A stretch of DNA of 64,000 nt from Symmetrospora coprosmae (taxonomy: Eukaryota > Basidiomycota > Cystobasidiomycetes > Symmetrosporaceae), in assembly GCA_008802785.1 (NCBI GenBank), contig VUYT01000020.1:186001-250000 (forward strand), written 5' to 3'. The notes below the pieces were generated by a model. That model was not told the DNA's origin. It searched no databases and saw nothing but the letters and a program-made list of their open reading frames with translations. The position numbers were made by a program, and so were the translations under genes. Positions 60,642 through 64,000 of the stretch are shown one piece after another; position 1 is the stretch's first letter, and every line of letters starts with the position of its first letter.

Positions 60642-61860
60642 TCAAAGCGTGATGATACCAACTTCACGCGTCAAAGATGTGCTGCCGGTGTGCCCAGCTC
60701 CAGCTGCGACGGCCTGCAGGCGCCCGCCTTTCCCGCCCTTCCTGCTACTACTTTTGTTAGCGGCGGCATCGATGGAGGCAGCCCACGGGAAGGCTCCCTT
60801 GCTGGCGAGAGCTGCAGCGCCATGTATGTCATCACCAAAGAGCTCTCTCGCCTGCTGATCGAGGAAGGAGAGATCGGGTCGATGCATGCCGGCCGTCGCC
60901 CGCTGGACGCGGTCAAAGCTCGGGTATGCCGGGCCTGCAGCCGGATGGGCATATGGTGCGAGGCGGTTGAAGGCGCTGTCTGTCCAGCTGGGCTCGACGG
61001 CTGAGCGATCCCCTCCAGCCGTGCTCGATGTTCCGGGATGTGCGCCCATCGTTCCGGGAGGGTGGAGACGGTGCATGGCGAGGGGGCCTAGCTCGGTATG
61101 CATCCAGTCTGCTGCATCGAGCTCGTGGACGGCTTGGAAGAGCTCTGCCTGAATGGCCTTGAGAGAGTCTGCTGACAGTCATCGCACGAGCGCGAGGAGA
61201 TGTGCTTCAGCGTGTGGCGGTCCGCGAAGCTGGTCTCACGGGCGCATTGAGAGGGGTCAGCGTACTGTTCTCCTCTGTCCCTTGTGTGGTGAAGGCGGAT
61301 GTGATGCGCTGCCATCTGCTGAGGTCAATGACGGGGAGCGGTGGATCTGCATCCCTGTCGTGCCAGCCGAGGGTGTAGAGGGCGCGTGCTTCCACCTCTT
61401 CAGGCGAGGCGTCTGCCAGACTGTCGGCGTCCTTAAAATCGTCGTCCCCGTCGTCATCGCTGTCCTGGAGCAAGTGCGAGTCGGCAATCTCGCGGCTGAC
61501 GTCCTCCTCGTTCTCAGTGTCGGTCTCTCCCTCGTCCTTCTCGGCCGTCATTGCCTCGTCGCCGTCGCCGTCATCATCACCCTCGTCAACCAGGTCGAGG
61601 TCGGGTTCATCCTCAACCCCATAGACGCGGCCCCGCACGGCATACGACTCGGCCTCTGATGCGGCGTGCGAGCTCGCCAGCGGCGAGGTGAGACTGGCGC
61701 TGCTGGCTGTCGACTGCGAGGGGTCGACAGCGTGCTGGCTCGTTCCGGCGCGTCGGGGCGAGGACCACAGGAGCGCGGCAGCCGTTGCTGCTGAGGACTC
61801 TGCTGCTGCTGAGGACTCTGCTGCTGCTGCGGCCTGGCTGTTGCGCGTGATGCGTGGCAT
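60642..61860 (-). CDS. Acidic protein of unknown function
   Basis: Exon 1 runs from the ATG at 61860 to about 61240 (donor CCC|GTGAGA); exon 2 begins near 61165 and ends at 60642. The acceptor is not fixed: the two in-phase choices are CTCAAG and CATTCAG. The N-terminus has an Ala/Ser run coded by an imperfect GCTGCT/GCAGCA repeat. An acidic centre follows (DLDLVDEGDDDGDGDEA), then ARALYTLGWHDRDADPPLPV, ELFQAVHELDAADWMHTEL and RPDLSFLDQQARELFGDD. I do not recognise a family; the acidic stretch suggests a nuclear protein. It is divergent from the CIA30 gene and convergent with HIS4. Confidence 0.6.
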
Positions 61861-62080
61861 GACTGGCTGGTGCTGTCACTGTTGCTCCATCTCTGTATTC
61901 CTCCTGGCAGGAGCAACAAAGAGAGCCTGCCTGCCAATTCCATCTCACACGTGGTCTGGATCCTCTTTGGCTGGGAAGCTGTCCCTCTCTGTCTCCTTCA
62001 GCCGTCGTTGGATCTCTTACTACACTGCGCTCACATCCACATTACACACTGCTGCTAAAACTGCAGTCGCGACAAACTCA
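61861..62080. promoter_or_regulatory. Bidirectional promoter region, acidic protein and CIA30 genes
   Basis: 220 bp between start codons of divergent genes; must contain at least part of both promoters. CT-rich near 61985-62000; no TATA box seen. Confidence 0.5.
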
Positions 62081-63242
62081 ATGGCCTGGCGCAACTTTCT
62101 CAATCGTAGCATAGAGCAATTCAGGGAGGAGAGCATCAGGGGTGGGTCGGTCCGCTACCTGCCAGCACAGTACAGCACCACGATGCTGATTGATATCTTG
62201 GCCATCGCAGTCCTCCGTGCAACACCAATCCAGTCGGCAGAGGCGAGCAACACTCTGCCCATCCTCTCCATCCGCAATGGCCCCGCAGACCTCTCGAATT
62301 GGGCAATCGGGTCCGACAGCGACATCGGCGGTGCATCATGGTGCAAGCTCGAGAGCTATCCTCTGTCGGCACAGCAAGCGTCGACGAGTGTGGGGACCAG
62401 TGCCAGTGCCAAATCCGACAGCGATTCAACGGGCACGTCGGTTGCTCTGAAGAGCCCAGGACCGAACGAGGACGGTGGCAAGGGCCGCTTCTATGGCGCC
62501 CTCAGCTCAAAGGTGCGGCAAGGCATGAAGCTTGGAGGGAACAAGGTCGATAGGTCGGGCTATGCGGGGATCCGGAGCAAGGTGCGTGCAGTGTTTTAGG
62601 AAGCGGACAAGCCGATCTGCTGGGAAGAAGCAGGCACCTGACTATGTCCATCGCTTTCGACACTGTCACAGTCACGCCCTTCCTTGTTCGGTCATCAGAT
62701 GTGGGACACATCCCAGTACACGTTCCTCAAGATCAGGGTCAAGCCGTCACCAGACGAGGGGATGCGGTATTTTGTCAACATCCAGACGGATGGACCAGGT
62801 AAGCGCTCCTGCCCCTCTCAGGCGACCTGTCTCGTCTCGGCTTGTATGGATGGACTTCTGATTGACAAAGACAAACTGCAATCACACGTATCCCGTCCCC
62901 TCACCCACAGTTCGCTCCGACCTCTTTCAACATCGTCTCTGGCTCGGCCAGCCAGGCGTCTGGCAGGATGTCCTCGTCCCCTTCTCGGACTTTGCGCTCA
63001 CAAACACGGGGACAATGAGCGAGACGCAGATTGAAATGTACCGCGAGAAGGTGCGCACGGTCGGGATATCCGTTCTAGGTCCGGGCGAAGGGCCGTTCGA
63101 GCTCGGGATCGAGAGCTTCGACTGCGTCAACGTCGAAGGCAGGGAGGAGGCGGATTACCTGCTCGATGAGAATAGGAAGAAGCAGCTCGCGGCGGCTGAC
63201 ATGGCGTACGTCATGAGCAAGGAGGGCAAGTCTGATCTATGA
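62081..63242 (+). CDS. CIA30: Complex I assembly factor CIA30/NDUFAF1
   Basis: Mitochondrial chaperone for assembly of NADH dehydrogenase (complex I). Exons 62081-62581, 62699-62798 and 62911-63242, 310 aa, phases agreeing. The N-terminus MAWRNFLNRSIEQFREESIR is basic, fitting import. The CIA30 domain has SNWAIGSDSDIGGASWCKLE, GKGRFYGALSSK, FLKIRVKPSPDEGMRYFVNI, GQPGVWQDVLVPFSDFALTN, VRTVGISVLG and GPFELGIESFDCVNVE, in family order. A Ser/Thr/Asp-rich insert (about residues 112-131) lies in a loop. The C-terminus is a Lys/Arg-rich helix ending KSDL. The presence of this gene implies a complex I, unlike in S. cerevisiae. Confidence 0.92.
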
Positions 63243-63524
63243 GAAGCATCATCAGCCCACTCCCGCACGTGTAGCATAGCCCTGACCCAAGGTGAAAGAA
63301 GTCAAAGCCCAGCTCTCGCTCAAGTAGAGGTAAGAGCAACCAGAACGGCGGCAAACTACGAGATGCACCTCCTTTCCCCTTCTGCCGTACTGTCCTGCTG
63401 TGAGCTGTCATAATGGATCATCAAACGGAAGCTCTTTGCCCCTCGTTGCGGTCCCCGTCTCGTGCTCGTGCTTGTGCTCGTTATCGTCTGTCCGACTCGC
63501 TCGGCGTTGCATTATCACAACACC

Positions 63525-64000
63525 ATGGGCTTCCGCACAGGCGCAGTCATCACGTCGACATGCTTCCTCCTGGGTGGGGCATCAGCTTATAGCATTGAGG
63601 AATCTGGAGGGGCAGCAGCTGACAAGCGCGTGAACTGCTGCTCGCTCGGGGGTCCCTCGACATGTGCAGGCATCCTCCTCAGCGGGCTCGGGAAGGTCGA
63701 CTGGCCAATCCTCTACGCTTCGTCCTACACGACTGAGGATCTCGACAGAGCAGAACGTGAGCTGATGCGCACACGCGCGCCTCCGCCTCTGCCCTCCTCT
63801 GGCGACTGACCGAGTTGCTGACTTGTTTGCCCTGCTTCCTCCATCCGCGTGACACACCGGCGCATCACCGCGGACGCCGTTCGTTCGCTTGGTGTGATAC
63901 AGGCTACTACCTCACCCTCTTCAACGCGCCCGGGGCAGTGCCAGCGTTGATACACGCCATGGTAGGTGGCCCCTCGCCAGTGACATGCACAATGAAAAGC
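63525..64000 (+). CDS. Partial gene at right edge, unknown small protein
   Basis: Exon 1 is 63525-63756 and exon 2 63903-63961, followed by a GTAGGT donor, so the gene continues beyond the window. It begins MGFRTGAVITSTCFLLGGAS, a signal sequence or membrane helix, then CCSLGGPSTCAGILLSGLGK, YASSYTTEDLDRAE and YYLTLFNAPGAVPALIHAM. I do not recognise a family. The start ATG at 63525 follows a frame open upstream without a domain. The 280 bp between CIA30 and this gene hold nothing else visible. Confidence 0.5.

Noticed and set aside
60586-61004. Plus-strand open frames after HIS4
   Set aside because: They lie antisense to exon 2 of the acidic protein, whose motifs and stop position are more coherent.

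Overview
The window is nuclear DNA from a filamentous or yeast-like fungus, most likely a basidiomycete. It is GC-rich and gene-dense. Almost every gene is cut by many short introns of about 45 to 110 nt, with GTGAGT/GTGCGT/GTCAGT donors, CTGAC-type branch sites 10-30 nt before the acceptor, and YAG acceptors. The gene content fits: a fused HIS4, an AA11 chitin oxidase, MNN2-type mannosyltransferase, a fungal GH32, and metazoan-like splicing factors (SNRNP27, CBP20) that budding yeast lacks or has diverged. I cannot place it below phylum with confidence; Pucciniomycotina or Ustilaginomycotina would both fit. I rebuilt exon structures by hand. Coding lengths that sum to a multiple of three and conserved motifs across junctions are the main support.

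Layout. 0.5-2.3 kb (-): secreted AA11 lytic polysaccharide monooxygenase. 3.3-5.5 kb (+): class C beta-lactamase-like hydrolase in 16 exons. 5.7-7.1 kb (-): Bub2/Cdc16-type TBC GAP. 7.3-13.4 kb (-): very large SEC7-PH Arf exchange factor. 13.6-15.1 kb (+): OST3/OST6 oligosaccharyltransferase subunit. 15.3-16.4 kb (-): CBP20. 16.6-17.1 kb (+): small SRPBCC-like protein, followed by a diverged copy of the CBP20 5' region. 18.2-19.2 kb (+): SNRNP27. 19.9-20.8 kb (-): unknown protein. 21.6-22.7 kb (-): RPL11. 23.0-24.8 kb (+): METTL2/Trm140-type tRNA m3C methyltransferase. 25.0-30.3 kb (-): RA-PH adaptor with a long disordered N-terminus. 31.3-34.5 kb (+): a protein with two F-box units. 34.9-35.7 kb (-): small membrane protein. 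35.8-37.4 kb (+): LUC7. 37.8-41.5 kb (-): KDM5/JARID1-like demethylase. 41.7-43.0 kb (-): F-box-like protein. 43.3-44.5 kb (+): RPL19. 44.9-46.7 kb (-): mitochondrial helical protein. 47.1-49.3 kb (-): MNN2-like mannosyltransferase. 50.3-52.8 kb (+): secreted GH32. 53.1-57.2 kb (-): two F-box/LRR paralogs and a relic of a third. 57.6-60.5 kb (+): HIS4. 60.6-61.9 kb (-): acidic unknown protein. 62.1-63.2 kb (+): CIA30/NDUFAF1. 63.5 kb to the edge (+): a partial gene.

Most genes are housekeeping and are not a functional cluster. Three themes stand out. Three U1/cap/tri-snRNP factors (CBP20, SNRNP27, LUC7) lie within 22 kb. Splicing itself is unusual in places: 8-, 9-, 12- and 13-nt microexons, a probable GC-AG intron inside SNRNP27, an intron directly after an initiator ATG, and stop-free in-frame introns. 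F-box proteins are over-represented, with five apparently intact F-box or F-box-like domains in four genes plus one relic, including a gene that carries two complete F-box/Cys units in one reading frame. I saw no transposon, retroelement, CRISPR array or tRNA that I could support.
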